From Pontimonas sp. (GTDB lineage: Bacteria > Actinomycetota > Actinomycetes > Actinomycetales > Microbacteriaceae): a DNA stretch of 64,000 nt. The notes under the pieces were generated by a model, which saw nothing but the letters and a program-made list of their open reading frames with translations, searched no databases and had not been told where the DNA came from. Where the stretch lies: the NCBI GenBank assembly GCA_018402295.1, contig JAGYJI010000007.1:62001-126000 (forward strand). Direction: 5' to 3'. This document shows positions 1 through 8,965 of the stretch, in pieces (the first letter of the stretch is position 1; the number at the start of each line of letters is the position of its first letter). A program made the position numbers and the translations under genes.

Positions 1-426
1 GCATGTCGAGAGGTGTTCCCCCAGCACGCACTGGGTGAATCCCCTGCTGACGTTATTGATGAGCACGGCATCCAGAAAGCTCTCGCGCTGGCGGTGGTGC
101 AGGGGCTACTGGCACTGGCGAACCAGGGAGTGGCGGTGGGAAGCGCCGTGTTGCTTCTCGATGGCTCCCATGACTTTGTGACACCACACCTTCCGCATCC
201 GCTGCGGGTGGTGACCAGAGTGAAAGCGGACCGAGACTGCGTCTCGGTGGCTGCCGCGTCAGTCTTGGCCAAGGTTCATCGCGATACCGCGATGATTGTC
301 CATCACGAGACCTACCCGCAGTATGGCTTTGCCAGCAACAAAGGCTATGGCTCGAGAGCCCACCTGGACGCCATTGCAGAGCACGGCATCACGCCGCTAC
401 ACCGGGCGTCGTGGATAAAGAATTAA
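1..426 (+). CDS. rnhB: Ribonuclease HII, C-terminal part (5' end outside window)
   Basis: RNase HII removes RNA, including single ribonucleotides, from DNA hybrids in the cytoplasm. The frame is open from the first base, so the N-terminal catalytic part with the DEAGRG-type motif lies outside. The visible 141 codons carry the family signature of the second half: a core beta-strand with LLDG, then VKADRDC, then the helix SVAAASVLAKVHRD whose Ala/Ser-rich segment and final Asp are typical, and GYGS before HRASW near the end. Stop TAA at 424-426. It is followed by a DUF2469 gene, the usual actinobacterial order. No internal frameshift is visible in this part. Confidence 0.93.
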   Translation, partial: ACREVFPQHALGESPADVIDEHGIQKALALAVVQGLLALANQGVAVGSAVLLLDGSHDFVTPHLPHPLRVVTRVKADRDCVSVAAASVLAKVHRDTAMIVHHETYPQYGFASNKGYGSRAHLDAIAEHGITPLHRASWIKN

Positions 427-445
427 GGGGTTTGTCTTTCCCCTT

Positions 446-451
446 TAGACT
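446..451 (+). promoter_or_regulatory. Putative -10 box TAGACT, leaderless DUF2469 transcript
   Basis: TAGACT ends 8 bases before ATG 460, so transcription would start at or next to the start codon. No Shine-Dalgarno sequence at normal spacing is seen. Inferred from sequence pattern only. Confidence 0.4.
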
Positions 452-459
452 CGGGAGCA

Positions 460-783
460 ATGGAACCCGACGACTTTGACGACTACGACCGGGAAGCGGA
501 GCTTGCCCTCTATCGGGAGTACCGCGACATTGTCTCCCAGTTCCGCTACGTCGTGGAAACTGAGCGAAGGTTTTATCTGGCGAACGAGGTCACTCGTGAG
601 GTGCGCGAACGCGGCAACGATTTCTATTTCGAGCTGACCCTGAACGACGTGTGGGTGTGGGACATTTACCGCTCCGATCGTTTTGTGAGCTCGGTGACGG
701 TGCTGACATTCAAAGACGTCAACGTGGAAGAGCTGGGCAACAAAGACCTCAAATTGCCCCAAGAGCTCGCCCTCGACGAGTAA
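460..783 (+). CDS. DUF2469 family protein
   Basis: A 107-residue acidic protein of the actinobacterial DUF2469 family, whose function is unknown to me. The N-terminus is rich in Asp/Glu/Tyr (EPDDFDDYDREAELALYREY), followed by a region with FYLANEV and WVWDIYR and a C-terminal KDVNVEEL. The length is the usual one. ATG 460 is preceded by a -10-like TAGACT, consistent with a leaderless message. In many actinobacteria this gene sits between rnhB and yraN-comM-dprA; here yraN and comM are absent and dprA follows after 86 bases. Family assignment is firm, function is not. Confidence 0.85.
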   Translation: MEPDDFDDYDREAELALYREYRDIVSQFRYVVETERRFYLANEVTREVRERGNDFYFELTLNDVWVWDIYRSDRFVSSVTVLTFKDVNVEELGNKDLKLPQELALDE

Positions 784-869
784 CTGTCCACACGTCCTGA
801 ATTCTGCGGGTTCCGACGAACCGGAGAGTACGTGTGGTCGGTGCGCGCGTGGGGTGAGAGCCTGCGCCC

Positions 870-1856
870 ATGGATGCCAGAGAACTCAGAGCACGAACCG
901 CGTGGGGGCTGATTGCGAAGCCCGCTGACCCACTGGCCTGGCATCTGCAGCAGACCATGGGCCCGGAGGACGCTCTTGCCCAGGTCATGGGGACACAAAA
1001 CCTTTCACGGGTTGCACTTCTGCTCGAGAAGCGTCTGAACGGTCTGCGCCCCCCACTGGACACCCTGGCGAGCTACCGCGGAGCGTATCGGTTGGAGCGC
1101 CTTGAGCTTGCTCTTGCGCTCCAGCGGGAGAAGAACACGGTGGCCATTAGTGCGGGGCACCCCTGGTGGCCCGAAAGAGTTGAAGACCTAGGAGTTCATG
1201 CCCCCTCCACCCTGTGGGTGACAGGGAGCCTGCATGAGAGCGCTCCGTCCCAGGGGGTGGCACTGGTGGGCAGCCACGCTCCCACCCGTGTCGGACGCCA
1301 GGCAACGTTGGCTCTGGCCGATGTTGCACTCCAGCATGGTGTGACGATCATCTCGGGCGGGAGCCGAGGGATTGCCGCTGATGCCCATCGCCGGGCAGTC
1401 AACAGCGGAGGAATCAGTATTGCGGTGCTTGCCGGTGGGCTTGACACCCTGTATCCCCCGGAGAATGCCTCTCTATTTCAGCGTCTGCCCCAGCGTGGAG
1501 CACTCATTTCGGAGAGCCCCCACACGGTGGAGCCGAGCACTCAGGGCTTTCTGGCGAGAAACCGCATCATTGCCGCACTGGCCGAGGGAACGGTTGTGGT
1601 GCAAGCCGAATACCGCTGCGGGGCCATCAGTGTGGGCTATCACGCGGCGGCCCTGGGACGCCATGTGGCGGTGGTTCCCGGATCCTGGCATGACACACGC
1701 TCGGCTGGGTGTTGGCGAATCTATCGAGAGTGTGGTGCGATGGTTCTTACTGAACCGGCAGAACTTTCGTTGGTCATTCCAGCAGTACCCTTTCCCCCAT
1801 CACACTACGAAGCCAGGACACACCATGACCGCGTTCAGTCAGCATCCGCCCGCTGA
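870..1856 (+). CDS. dprA: DNA-processing protein DprA/Smf
   Basis: DprA binds single-stranded DNA entering during transformation and loads RecA; in non-competent bacteria its role is unclear. The Rossmann-like DprA domain runs from about residue 70 to 285: VGSHAPT (usually GSR), SGGSRGIAADAHRRA (usually SGxAxGID..AH), the AVLAGGLDTLYPPEN segment, SE, then RNRIIAAL and the VVVQAEYRCGAISVGYHAA stretch ending in VPG. Several positions differ from the common consensus (SH for SR, SGGSRGIAAD for SGLARGID), but the fold motifs are all there. 328 residues is normal if the C-terminal winged helix is short. The end overlaps the next gene by 32 bases. Start ATG 870 has a GGTGAGAG purine stretch about 14 bases upstream. 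Confidence 0.87.
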   Translation: MDARELRARTAWGLIAKPADPLAWHLQQTMGPEDALAQVMGTQNLSRVALLLEKRLNGLRPPLDTLASYRGAYRLERLELALALQREKNTVAISAGHPWWPERVEDLGVHAPSTLWVTGSLHESAPSQGVALVGSHAPTRVGRQATLALADVALQHGVTIISGGSRGIAADAHRRAVNSGGISIAVLAGGLDTLYPPENASLFQRLPQRGALISESPHTVEPSTQGFLARNRIIAALAEGTVVVQAEYRCGAISVGYHAAALGRHVAVVPGSWHDTRSAGCWRIYRECGAMVLTEPAELSLVIPAVPFPPSHYEARTHHDRVQSASAR

Positions 1857-2764
1857 CCACCTGTTGCTTCATCTGAGCGACACCCACTTTCTTGGGTCCG
1901 GTCGGCAGCTGTATGACCAGATTGATTCCGATACTCCTCTGCGAGAGCTGATGGAGCGGGTAGTGGCCAGTGAGCTACCGGTGGAAGCCCTGATCTTCAC
2001 CGGAGACTTAGCCGACCGTGCTGAGGCGGATGCCTATCTGCGCTTGCGAGACCTGGTGGAGCCGTGGGCGCAGAAACTGGGTGCGCACCTGGTCTGGGTG
2101 ATGGGTAATCACGATGAGCGGGAGCCTTTCACGGAAATTATGTGGCGCGAAGAGCCCACTGACGGACACTCGAGATCGGGTCATGATGCTCGGTGATTTG
2201 CGACTGATTGTGTTGGATTCTTCGGTGCCCGGGTATCACCACGGCGAGCTCACCACCGCTCAACTGAGCTGGCTGCAAGCCGAGCTTGCCACTCCGGCTC
2301 CCCAGGGGACCCTGCTGGCTCTGCACCATCCCCCGATTCCCACCCCCATCGACCTGATGGGCCTCATTGAATTGGATAACCAGCCTGCTTTTGCGGAGGT
2401 TATTCGCGGGACCGACGTTCGAGGCGTGCTGGGTGGACACTTGCACTACTCGACCTTCTCCACCTTCGCGGGTGTTCCAGTGTCGGTCTCAGCGGCCTCC
2501 TGTTACAACATCGACCTGGTTGCTGACTCGTCCAAGATTTTGTCGGCCAAAGCAAACTCTCTGTCATCCTCCCTGATTCACGTCTATCCCGACCAGGTGG
2601 TGTTCTCCCTCGTCCCGATGGATGATGTCCCCGAGCTCAACTCCTTTGACGCCAGCTATCGATCTGTCATCGAGTCCATGTCACCGGCGGAGCGCAGGGA
2701 GATGTTCAGTAACAAGGAGTCCGATTTCAACCAGGGCGTCGATCGCACCCAATCAGGTTTTTGA
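1825..2764 (+). CDS. Metallophosphoesterase, CpdA/Icc type (interrupted by a frameshift)
   Basis: A calcineurin-like binuclear metal phosphoesterase, in the subgroup often named 3',5'-cyclic-AMP phosphodiesterase. Metal-binding motifs appear in order: LSDTHF (DxH), FTGDLAD (GDxxD), VMGNHDER (GNHD), ALHHPP (second His region) and LGGHLHYS (GHxH). The first two thirds of motif space are in one frame (from ATG 1825) and the rest in the +1 frame; the switch needs one extra base removed between about 2150 and 2190. Protein length after joining is about 312 residues, normal for the family. The substrate cannot be told from sequence. Its start lies within the end of dprA, and xerC follows after 3 bases, suggesting one operon. 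Confidence 0.83.
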
Positions 2765-2767
2765 GTC

Positions 2768-3672
2768 ATGAGCCTGCTCCAGGTTGCCCACGCCTATCTC
2801 GATCATCTCGAGCGAGCTCGAACGCTGTCGGACAACTCGCTCACCGCCTATGGCAAGGACATCTTGCAGTTTGTGCGATTCGCCGAGACCGAGCGTGTCC
2901 AGGACGTCTCCGAGATGGATGCAGAACTTGCCCGCTCCTGGGTGTGGTCGCTCGCGGAAGCCTCCATGGCGGGGTCCTCACTCCGGCGCAAAGTCTCCGC
3001 GCTGAAAGGGTTCACCGCGTGGTTGGCTAGGGAGGGCCACACCGAGGGTGACGTGGGGGTTCGCCTCCGAGCACCGGGAGCCACCAGATCGCTGCCTCGG
3101 GTCCTCACCCGACACCACATGGAGGACATCTTTGAGTCGTTGCAGAATCAGGCCGCCACGGGGGACCCGATCGCGCGTCGAGACCTCGCCATTATCGAGG
3201 TCCTCTACGCCAGCGCGATTCGCGTGGGAGAACTGGTAAGCCTGACCCTGGCGGGCCTGGACCTGAGTGCGGGCACCCTTCGGGTGGTGGGCAAGGGAGA
3301 CAAAGAGCGGGTTGTTCCCCTCGGCACACCGGCGGTCTCCGCGCTGAAGGGCTATCTCGACCAAGCCCGGGGACTCTCCTGGGTGAGGGGTCCTCACCGA
3401 GGGTGTTCCTCTCTACCAGGGGCCAGCCGATGGGCACGAGAAGTGTGTATCAGGTGGTCGCTACACTCCTGGCAGACATCCCCGGTGTGGGACCACTGGG
3501 CCCCCACACCCTCCGCCACACCGCCGCAACCCACTTACTCGATGGTGGAGCTGATTTGCGAAGCGTGCAAGAACTTCTGGGCCACGCGTCGTTGGGCACA
3601 ACGCAGATCTATACCCACGTCTCGAACGAACGCCTCACTCAGGCTTACCAACAGTCTCACCCCCGGGCGTAA
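2768..3672 (+). CDS. xerC: Site-specific tyrosine recombinase XerC/XerD (interrupted by a frameshift)
   Basis: Resolves chromosome dimers at dif, normally with a second Xer partner and FtsK. The N-terminal SAM-like core-binding domain (residues 1-100) starts [19 protein letters not shown]. The catalytic domain carries the first Arg in [10 protein letters not shown], then [12 protein letters not shown] (H-x-x-R), [15 protein letters not shown] with the second His and the nucleophilic Tyr. The frame breaks near 3369-3372: one base is missing in a GGGG run; adding a G reads ARGTLLGEG and runs into the C-terminal half. Joined length is about 301 residues, as expected. XerC versus XerD rests on the neighbourhood (M23 peptidase next) and is not certain. 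Confidence 0.85.
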
Positions 3673-4130
3673 TCGCCCAGGGGAAGCAAGACACTGCGCT
3701 GGAGAACCCCCAGCTCTCGCCTCGCCGAGCGGTACTCCCCGTCCACCCGGAGTCCCAGGTGCACACACAACTGGGCGCAGTGGCCGGGGTGCACGGTGGC
3801 GATCAGCTCACCCCGTGAGACCTGATCACCCGCGGAGACGAGTGCCTCCACCGGCTCCATGCTGATCAGCAATCCCTCCGGTGTTCTCAGTGTCAGCACC
3901 CCTCGCCCCGCAACGTCTCCACTGAAGCTGATGACCCCACCGGTCGGGGCAATGATGTCTTCTCCGGCGGCAGCCAGGTCGAGGCCTCGGTGGCCTGGGC
4001 CCCAGGGTGTACTGGGCGCCCGGAAATCACGGAGAATTCGCTGCTCACCTTCGGTGGGCCACACCCAGATTGCAGCCGGCGTCGGGGGGAGCAGTAGCAG
4101 AAGCACGAGGGCGAGGGTTTCACGAATCAT
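3657..4130 (-). CDS. Secreted M23-family (LytM) peptidase
   Basis: A predicted exported zinc endopeptidase or hydrolase activator acting on peptidoglycan cross-links. The chosen ATG (4130) gives a short signal peptide, [20 protein letters not shown], followed by the LytM domain: GHRGLDLA supplies the first His and the Asp ligand, and [12 protein letters not shown] supplies the last His ligand. The usual HxH is CxH here, which is common in actinobacterial relatives as I recall. At 157 residues it is almost only the catalytic domain. Its 3' end overlaps the xerC end by 16 bases on the opposite strand. In many actinobacteria this gene lies beside rpsB; here rpsB is 33 kb away. Confidence 0.8.
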   Translation of the reverse strand: MIRETLALVLLLLLPPTPAAIWVWPTEGEQRILRDFRAPSTPWGPGHRGLDLAAAGEDIIAPTGGVISFSGDVAGRGVLTLRTPEGLLISMEPVEALVSAGDQVSRGELIATVHPGHCAQLCVHLGLRVDGEYRSARRELGVLQRSVLLPLGDYARG

Positions 4131-4241
4131 CGAAGCAGTGTGCCCGAGGGGAGGTGTGTCCGGTGGGTGCCCCGATTCCTGTGTGTGTTTTCGGGGTGGA
4201 GCCAGCAACCTGGACAACTGCGCTGATACTGTCAGAACACC

Positions 4242-5060
4242 ATGGACACTGCGGTACTGTTTGCCTTTCTTGTCACCCTCGGAGCTGGCTTAGCCACTGC
4301 CGTGGGTGCCGCGATTGGTCTTTTTGCCAAACACACCAATCGCCATTTTTTGGCGGTCGCCCTCGGTTTCTCCGCCGGTGTCATGATTTATGTTTCCTTT
4401 GTCGAGATCCTCGCCAAAGCTCAGGACTACATCAGCCAGGGCTCGGGGGATTTTGCTGGGGCCCTCACCACCGCGGGGGCGTTTATCGCAGGGCTTGCAG
4501 GAATGGCACTGATGTATCGGCTCATTCCCGAGCTTGAGCACCCCAAACTGAATAACCCCTCGACCAAGCTGCCCGGTGAGGAGCCACCCGCTTTGGTGGC
4601 AGACAAGCTCCTCTTCCGGGCCGGCTTGGGCGTGGCACTGGCCGTGACCCTGCACAACTTTCCCGAGGGAATGGCGACGTTCTTCCTCACCCTCGATGAC
4701 CCTCAGGTGGGGGTGTCCGTTGCGCTGGCCATCGCCATCCACAACATCCCCGAGGGAATTGCCGTGGTCGTGCCGATCTACTATGCAACCCGCAATCGGA
4801 AGCTGGCTTTTGGGTTTGGAGCTCTCTCCGGTCTCGCGGAGCCCCTCGGAGCCATCATCGGCTATGCCATTTTGCAGCCCTTCATCACCGACGAGGTCTT
4901 GGGGATTGTGTTTGCCGTGGTGGCAGGGATCATGGTCTACATCTCGATCGATAGCCTCTTGCCCGCCGCCCGGCAATACGGCAACGCCCAGCTCGCCATC
5001 TACGGCATGATTGCCGGGATGGCCGTGATGGCGGCATCGCTTGTCCTGTTTATGCTCTGA
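4242..5060 (+). CDS. zupT: ZIP-family zinc/metal transporter ZupT
   Basis: Membrane importer of zinc and possibly iron or manganese. The 272 residues form about eight hydrophobic segments. Metal-site motifs are in the two central helices: TLHNFPEG and AIHNIPEG, the ZupT/GufA type. A charged loop after the third segment (residues about 95-125, ELEHPKLNN...) matches the variable cytosolic loop of the family. ATG 4242 follows a GATACT element and no clear Shine-Dalgarno. A tRNA-Leu gene is convergent immediately downstream. Substrate specificity is inferred from the family only. Confidence 0.87.
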   Translation: MDTAVLFAFLVTLGAGLATAVGAAIGLFAKHTNRHFLAVALGFSAGVMIYVSFVEILAKAQDYISQGSGDFAGALTTAGAFIAGLAGMALMYRLIPELEHPKLNNPSTKLPGEEPPALVADKLLFRAGLGVALAVTLHNFPEGMATFFLTLDDPQVGVSVALAIAIHNIPEGIAVVVPIYYATRNRKLAFGFGALSGLAEPLGAIIGYAILQPFITDEVLGIVFAVVAGIMVYISIDSLLPAARQYGNAQLAIYGMIAGMAVMAASLVLFML

Positions 5061-5069
5061 CACTCTGTG

Positions 5070-5151
5070 TGCGGAAGAAGGGACTTGAACCCTTACGCCC
5101 GAAGGCACAGGATCCTAAATCCTGCGTGTCTGCCAATTTCACCACTCCCGC
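5070..5151 (-). tRNA. tRNA-Leu (anticodon UAG)
   Basis: Read on the minus strand, GCGGGAG pairs with CTTCCGC (one G-U) to form the acceptor stem with discriminator A. The anticodon arm is CAGGA-TTTAGGA-TCCTG, giving UAG in the loop, and the T arm reads GGGTTCAAGTCCC. A long variable arm (GTGCCTTCGGGCGT) marks it as a class II tRNA, as expected for Leu. CCA is not encoded. The length is 82 nt. Confidence 0.93.
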
Positions 5152-5175
5152 TGGTGACACCCAGTGTACCGAGGG

Positions 5176-6624
5176 CTAGGAGCGAAGCCAGGCTTCCACC
5201 TCAGCGGCGGTGCGAGGAATCCCCGCAGACAGGTTCAGCCCGCCGGTGTCGGTGACCAGAATGTTGTCCTCGATCCGCACCCCAATCCCTCGCCACGACT
5301 CGGGAACCGTCTCATCATCGGGCTGAAAATAAAGGCCCGGCTCAATCGTGAAGACCATGCCCGCATGAAGCTCCCCGTCGAGATACATCTCGCGTCGCGC
5401 CTGAGCGCAGTCGTGAACATCGAGTCCCAGGTGGTGGCTGGTGCCATGGATCATGTAGCGGCGGTGGTGCTGTCCCTCGGGGGTGAGGGCTTCTGCGAGC
5501 TCCACTGGAAGGAAACCCCATTCGGAGACTTTGGCCGCGATGACCGCCATCGCGGCCTGGTGAATATCTCGAAAAATAGCGCCGGGTTTGACGACCTGGA
5601 AGGCGGCGTCCGCCGCCTCCAGCACGGCGTCATAGACCAGACGCTGGGTCTCGCTGAAAGTCCCTGACACCGGCAGAGTGCGGGTGATGTCCGCGGTGTA
5701 GAGGGAGTCGCGCTCCACCCCGGCGTCCACCAGAAGTAGGTCACCGGGTGTGACCGGCCCATCGTTGGTGACCCAGTGCAGGATGCAGGCGTGGGAGCCA
5801 CTGGCGGCGATGGTGCCATAGCCGACGTCGTGACCCTCCAGTCGGGCGCGCGCGTGAAAAGCACCCTCCACTATCCGCTCACCCCGGGGGTGACCGGTGG
5901 CCTCGGGTAGTGCGTCGATGATGTCCTGGAAACCCCGGTGGGTGGCGGCAACGGCTTCTGTCAGTTCCGCGATTTCGTAGGCGTCTTTGACCAGGCGCAT
6001 CTCACTGATTACCTCGGCGAGTCGATCATCGTCGGTGGAGTTCTCGGTCCCGCGCTGATCGCGCAGTGCTCGGGTGAGGCTCTCCTCGGCGTCTGCAATG
6101 AGGGCCGTGGTGCTGGGATCCAGATCCGCCAGTGACCATTCGGCAAGGTCACGGGCTGTGATGCCAAGCCAGGTTTCCACTTCAAGGAGGCCCGGCCGTG
6201 GACCGGTCCAAAACTCACCCACAGCGGAGTTCGCATAGAACTCATCGCTGGTTCGAGGGGCTGGGGGCAAGACAAACACCTGCCACTGGTGACCAGATTC
6301 CCCGGGTGTTCCACACAGGATGCTGCCCGGCGTTGCCGGGGAGCCCCACCCGGTCAGATAGGTGAACGCTGTGTGGGGGCGGTAGGGGTAATCGGTGTCA
6401 TTCGAGCGGACTTTTGTCGACCCCGCCGGAATAATCAGGGTCATCCCGGGGAAGGAGGCGCTCAGGCGCTGGCGCCTGTCAACCACGTGAGACAGGTGGG
6501 GCAGGGGTTGTGGTGCGTCACGGGTGTGTGCGCTCCAGCCGGTCTGGATGAAGTCACGAAAAGCTTCCGAAATGGGTGTGGTGGAGCGATTCTCCCGGGG
6601 AGTAGTGGAGTCCGACTCGGCCAT
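5176..6624 (-). CDS. pepP: Xaa-Pro aminopeptidase (M24B family)
   Basis: Removes N-terminal residues preceding proline. The N-terminal creatinase-like domain covers residues about 25-190, and the pita-bread domain follows. The dinuclear metal ligands are visible: VDAGVERDSLYTADITRT (two Asp), GTSHHLGLDVHD (His), FTIEPGLYF (Glu) and GVRIEDNILVT (Glu). ATG 6624 is preferred because the upstream ATG (6660) would overlap the divergent PHP gene start; it gives 482 residues, the usual size for actinobacterial PepP. The gene is transcribed divergently from the PHP gene with only 29 bases between the starts. Confidence 0.9.
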   Translation of the reverse strand: MAESDSTTPRENRSTTPISEAFRDFIQTGWSAHTRDAPQPLPHLSHVVDRRQRLSASFPGMTLIIPAGSTKVRSNDTDYPYRPHTAFTYLTGWGSPATPGSILCGTPGESGHQWQVFVLPPAPRTSDEFYANSAVGEFWTGPRPGLLEVETWLGITARDLAEWSLADLDPSTTALIADAEESLTRALRDQRGTENSTDDDRLAEVISEMRLVKDAYEIAELTEAVAATHRGFQDIIDALPEATGHPRGERIVEGAFHARARLEGHDVGYGTIAASGSHACILHWVTNDGPVTPGDLLLVDAGVERDSLYTADITRTLPVSGTFSETQRLVYDAVLEAADAAFQVVKPGAIFRDIHQAAMAVIAAKVSEWGFLPVELAEALTPEGQHHRRYMIHGTSHHLGLDVHDCAQARREMYLDGELHAGMVFTIEPGLYFQPDDETVPESWRGIGVRIEDNILVTDTGGLNLSAGIPRTAAEVEAWLRS

Positions 6625-6641
6625 CTCTCTAGTCTGGCACC

Positions 6642-6647
6642 TAGCAT
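6642..6647 (+). promoter_or_regulatory. Putative -10 box TAGCAT, leaderless PHP-gene transcript
   Basis: TAGCAT ends 6 bases before GTG 6654. The box and start codon lie inside a 5-bp inverted repeat, GGCAC at 6636-6640 and GTGCC at 6654-6658. Confidence 0.4.
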
Positions 6648-6653
6648 GGAGGC

Positions 6654-7546
6654 GTGCCATCCGTTATCGACCTCCACGCCCACACCACCGCGTCTGATGG
6701 TGATGATCACCCGGCTGAGCTGATTCAGCACGCTCTCGCTGCCGGTATTGACGTTCTCGCCCTCACCGACCACGACACCATGAGTGGTCTTGGGCAAGCG
6801 GCTGAGGCGGTGGCGGGATCGGGGATGCTGCTCCTCCCCGGCATCGAACTGAGCGCCCAGGTGATTGACGACGAGCCAGGCTCCATCCCCGAAGCGTCCA
6901 CCTCCTGGGGTATGGGGTTGACCCGGAGAATGCCGTCTTGGCCCAGGAGATGGAGAAGATTCGGTCCCACCGGGATGACCGGTTGCGCCTCATGGTGGAG
7001 AAACTGGCGCTCGACTATGAGCTGACCTGGCAGGAGGTGAGTGACGCCATCTCACCCGGAGCAACACCGGGTCGCCCCCACATCGCGCAGGTGCTGATCG
7101 ACAAAGGGTATTTTCCGGACACTTCAGCGGCGTTTGCCGGGCCGCTGCGAGCAGATGGCCCCTACCACGTCCCGCACTACGCACCCCGGCTGCACCGAGC
7201 TATTGGCGTCATTGTGGAGGCGGGAGGTGTCCCGGTTCTCGCCCACCCCTACACCGGAGCTCGCTCTGGAGCCATCCGCCACGACCAACCCCTGGAGCAG
7301 ATCCTCGGGGGTTATCAGGTGTTTGTGGAGGCGGGGCTTGCCGGGTTGGAAATCAAGCACCGCGAAAACACTGAGGAGGGCAAAGAGGTGTTGCGCGCGG
7401 TGGCTGCCGAGTTCTCGCTGATGGTGACCGGGTCCAGTGATTACCACGGCACGAGAAAGCCCAACGCGTTAGCGGAGAACACCACAGACCCCTCGCAGCT
7501 GGAGAGAATTCTCGAGGCTGCGACCGGATTGTCCCCGGTCAGCTAG
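6654..7546 (+). CDS. PHP-domain metal-dependent phosphoesterase (interrupted by a frameshift)
   Basis: A PHP-fold phosphoesterase of the type related to 3',5'-nucleoside bisphosphate phosphatase or RNase AM; exact substrate unknown. Motif 1 is DLHAHTTASDG, motif 2 TDHDT, motif 3 GIELSA, and the second half has RPHIAQVL, VLAHPY, GLEIKH and SSDYHG, all metal-ligand segments of the family. The frame breaks at the CCCC run 6887-6890, where one base is missing; after correction the text VHLLGYGVDPEN continues smoothly. About 297 residues when joined, as in relatives. It starts with GTG and appears leaderless. Confidence 0.85.
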
Positions 7547-8873
7547 GGGTGGTGCGACGGCGCTGACGGGTGCGAGCACGCCCCCGGGAGTCGCCCTGAT
7601 CTGAGGAATCGTGGGCGCGAGGGTTCTTCTGGGGCTCCCGAGGTGTGCGAGGAGGTTGCCCGGCGCGCTTTTCCTTCTGGGGGATGGGTGTTTGCTTGAG
7701 GCGTCCCTTGGTTCCCGGTGCAATCTTGAGGTCCTCAAAGAGGTGGGGTGAGGAGGAGTAGGTCTCGACGGGTTCCGGGATGCCCATCTCCAGTGCCTTG
7801 TTGATCAGCGACCACTTGTGGAGGTCATCCCAGTCCACGAAGGTCACCGCGATACCGGTCTTGCCGGCGCGGCCGGTCCGGCCCACGCGGTGCAAATAGG
7901 CTTTGTCGTCTTCGGGAATGGTGTGGTTGATGACGTGGGTGACATCATCAACATCAATACCTCGGGCGGCAACATCGGTGGCAATCAGAACATCCTTCTT
8001 GCCCGCCTTGAAGGCCGCCATGGAGCGCTCCCTGGCGTCCTGGCTCATGTCGCCGTGAACTGAGCCGGCGGAAAATCCGCGGTCGTTGAGCTCCTCCATG
8101 ATGCGAGCTGCGGCGCGCTTCGTGCGAGTGAAGACCACGGTCTTGCCGCGTCCCTCCGACTGGAGGATGCGGCCAATGACCTCGTCCTTATCCATTTGGT
8201 GGGCGCGATAGACAAAGTGCTCAATGTTGGCCTGGGTGAGGCTCTCATCCGGGTCGGAGGCCCGGATGTGGATGGGCTTCTGCATGAAGCGCCTCGCCAG
8301 GGTGACCACGGGACCCGGCATGGTGGCCGAGAACAGCATGGTGTGGCGGGTCGGGGGAGTCTGGGAGAAGAGCCTCTCCACGTCGGGAAGGAAACCCAAA
8401 TCCAGCATCTTGTCGGCCTCATCCAGGACCATCACCTGGATGTCCTTGAACGACAGCAGACGCTGGGACGCGAGATCGAGGAGGCGACCCGGTGTTCCCA
8501 CCACAATTTGCGCGCCGGCTTGAATCTGCTCAATCTGGCCCTCATAGGCTTTGCCACCATAAATCGAGACCACCGTGGTGGAGCGATTCATGGTCGCCAA
8601 CTCCATGTCTTCGGTGACCTGAACGGCGAGTTCTCTGGTGGGAACCACAATCAAGGCTTTGACGCCCTTCTCGGGGTTGAGGCCTAAGCGTTGAATCAGG
8701 GGAAGGCCAAAACCAAAGGTTTTGCCGGTGCCTGTTTTTGCCTGACCAATAATGTCTTGGCCGGTAAGGGCAATGGGGATGGTTTGTTCCTGAATAGGAA
8801 ATGGTTCGATGATGCTTTTGCTAGCAAGCGCCTCGACCAGGTCGGCTTCGATACCGAGGTCGGAAAAATTCAC
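7539..8873 (-). CDS. DEAD-box ATP-dependent RNA helicase
   Basis: RNA helicase of the DEAD family, RhlE/CsdA-like. Motifs in order: Q motif (PFPIQEQTIP), Walker A AKTGTGKT, PTRELA, TPGR, DEAD (VLDEADKMLDLGF), SAT, then the second RecA domain with VFTRTK, ATDVAARGID and HRVGRTGRAG. The tail after residue about 375 is basic and low-complexity (PPRTPREPQKNP..., RGRARTRQRRR), a likely RNA-binding extension. Start is GTG 8873. It is divergent from the ferritin-like gene and overlaps the PHP gene end by 8 bases on the opposite strand. Known roles of such helicases are ribosome assembly and RNA decay, especially in the cold. Confidence 0.9.
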   Translation of the reverse strand: MNFSDLGIEADLVEALASKSIIEPFPIQEQTIPIALTGQDIIGQAKTGTGKTFGFGLPLIQRLGLNPEKGVKALIVVPTRELAVQVTEDMELATMNRSTTVVSIYGGKAYEGQIEQIQAGAQIVVGTPGRLLDLASQRLLSFKDIQVMVLDEADKMLDLGFLPDVERLFSQTPPTRHTMLFSATMPGPVVTLARRFMQKPIHIRASDPDESLTQANIEHFVYRAHQMDKDEVIGRILQSEGRGKTVVFTRTKRAAARIMEELNDRGFSAGSVHGDMSQDARERSMAAFKAGKKDVLIATDVAARGIDVDDVTHVINHTIPEDDKAYLHRVGRTGRAGKTGIAVTFVDWDDLHKWSLINKALEMGIPEPVETYSSSPHLFEDLKIAPGTKGRLKQTPIPQKEKRAGQPPRTPREPQKNPRAHDSSDQGDSRGRARTRQRRRTTPS

Positions 8874-8953
8874 GTGTAAGGGGATCCTTTGTGTTCTCTA
8901 ATGTGAGCCCAGTCTAGAGGGTGGAGGCTATGAGCGAAGAGTGGCCAGATAGC

Positions 8954-8959
8954 TAAGCT
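8954..8959 (+). promoter_or_regulatory. Putative -10 box TAAGCT, leaderless transcript
   Basis: TAAGCT ends 6 bases before ATG 8966 of the ferritin-like gene. Confidence 0.4.
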
Positions 8960-8965
8960 GGATGG

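Noticed and set aside
4290-5108. 272-codon frame on the minus strand opposite zupT.
   Set aside because: Shadow of the transporter; translation has no membrane segments or known motif and overlaps the tRNA-Leu gene.
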